Source of the DNA: Frondihabitans sp. Leaf304
GTDB taxonomy: Bacteria; Actinomycetota; Actinomycetes; Actinomycetales; Microbacteriaceae
Length of the DNA: 64,000 bases
Assembly: GCF_001423105.1 (NCBI RefSeq)
Contig: NZ_LMNV01000005.1
Coordinates: forward strand, 259,019-323,018
Reading direction: 5' to 3'
A model generated the notes under the pieces. The model was not told where the DNA came from. It did no database searches and saw nothing but the letters and a program-made list of their open reading frames with translations. A program made the translations under genes and the position numbers. Of the stretch, positions 63,542 to 64,000 are shown piece after piece. Every line of letters starts with the position of its first letter. Position 1 is the stretch's first letter.

Positions 63542-64000
63542 TGGGCATCGACTTCTCGATGGGCGCGGTCGAGGCGATCATGCTCGCCGGCGTGCGCATG
63601 GTGGCGTTCCTCGTCATCGCCCCGCCGTTCTCCTACAAGGCCATTCCGGCGCGCGTGAAGGCGATGCTGTCGGTCGGTCTCGCCATCGCGGTTTCCCCGG
63701 CGGTCGTCCCCGGCTACCAGCTGCAGACGACGGGATCCTTCTTCGTCTCACTGGTGCTCGAGGTCGTCGCCGGGGCCGTCCTCGGCTTCCTGGTGTGGCT
63801 CGTCTTCGCGGCCGTCCAGGCGGCCGGCAGCGCGGTCGACCTCTTCGGCGGGTTCCAGCTCGCCATGGGCTACGACCCCGGCTCGCAGGTCAACGGCGCT
63901 CAGTTCACCCGCCTCTTCCAGATGACCGCCCTCGTGCTGATGTTCACCTCGGGCGGCTACCAGCTGATCATCGGCGGCCTCACCCGCACCTTCGACGCCA
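63541..64000 (+). CDS. fliR: Flagellar export gate protein FliR (partial, cut by window end)
   Basis: The first 153 residues of an approximately 255-residue FliR. The sequence opens MGIDFSMGAVEAIMLAGVRM, continues VAFLVIAPPFSYKAIPARVK and AMLSVGLAIAVSPAVVPGYQ, then the conserved ASQVDLFGGFQLAMGYDPGS-like region (seen as GSAVDLFGGFQLAMGYDPGS). At least four membrane helices are visible. The frame is open at the last base, so this is a window truncation, not a broken gene. flhB and flhA would be expected next. Confidence 0.93.
   Translation, partial: MGIDFSMGAVEAIMLAGVRMVAFLVIAPPFSYKAIPARVKAMLSVGLAIAVSPAVVPGYQLQTTGSFFVSLVLEVVAGAVLGFLVWLVFAAVQAAGSAVDLFGGFQLAMGYDPGSQVNGAQFTRLFQMTALVLMFTSGGYQLIIGGLTRTFDA

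Noticed and set aside
1-64000. tRNA, rRNA, riboswitch, integrase or transposase genes
   Set aside because: None recognised by reading both strands; small or degenerate RNA genes could be missed without a covariance-model search.

Overview
The window is high-GC DNA with dense, often overlapping genes and many GTG and some TTG starts. It has actinobacterial hallmark families: DUF2510, DUF4916, a CGNR zinc finger, an Lhr helicase, a sortase-type LAFTG surface protein and a ComB-like protein. Together with a complete-looking flagellar locus, this fits a motile actinobacterium, most likely of the family Microbacteriaceae (inferred from gene content and style; no 16S or other phylogenetic marker was examined). 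No tRNA, rRNA, CRISPR array, transposase or prophage gene was recognised.

Layout. (1) 1-4139: an XRE/MmyB-type regulator, a DUF2510 membrane protein, two small unknown proteins and a HAD-type phosphatase. (2) 4140-9265: a long regulatory region followed by a three-gene operon coding a processive family-2 glycosyltransferase, an HlyD-like membrane-anchored protein and a family GH81 (endo-beta-1,3-glucanase) lipoprotein. This looks like a synthase-dependent exopolysaccharide system, probably making a beta-glucan. (3) 9385-37380: housekeeping and accessory genes. These include a Nei/Fpg glycosylase, Lhr helicase, azoreductase, aldo/keto reductase, MFS carrier, gluconokinase, quinone oxidoreductase and several alpha/beta hydrolases. 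There is also a fused hydrolase/gluconate-dehydrogenase-subunit-3 protein coupled to a GMC oxidoreductase, a surface protein, a TetR regulator, a DEAD-box helicase, DUF1684, DUF427 and SprT-like proteins and a TPR protein. (4) 37442-64000: flagellar locus. The leftward operon is flgN-flgK-flgL-fliW. The rightward part is fliA, fliC, fliD-fliS-fliT-like, a 1.9-kb non-flagellar islet, flgB-flgC-fliE-fliF-fliG-fliH-fliI-fliJ-NlpC/P60-fliK-flgD-flgE, flbD-motA-motB and fliM-fliN-fliO-fliP-fliQ-fliR (cut by the window end). No P- or L-ring genes are present, as expected for a monoderm.

Regulation visible in the sequence. Five flagellar transcription units have CTAACG-N15-CCGATA (one TCGATA), an excellent match to a FliA/WhiG-class sigma promoter with an invariant spacer, and a sixth near-match lies inside fliK. 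The region upstream of fliA and the region upstream of the polysaccharide operon share several words (AAAATT(C)GGGAA, ACCCC-N5/6-GGGG, GTCCCC(C)TA, TGACACC), suggesting common control of motility and exopolysaccharide. Outside the flagellar locus most transcripts appear leaderless, with a TANNNT-like -10 box ending 6-8 bases before the start codon. Long, nearly perfect inverted repeats (arms 13-24 bp) sit at the ends of many genes, and the hexamer GGATCC occurs about once per kilobase.
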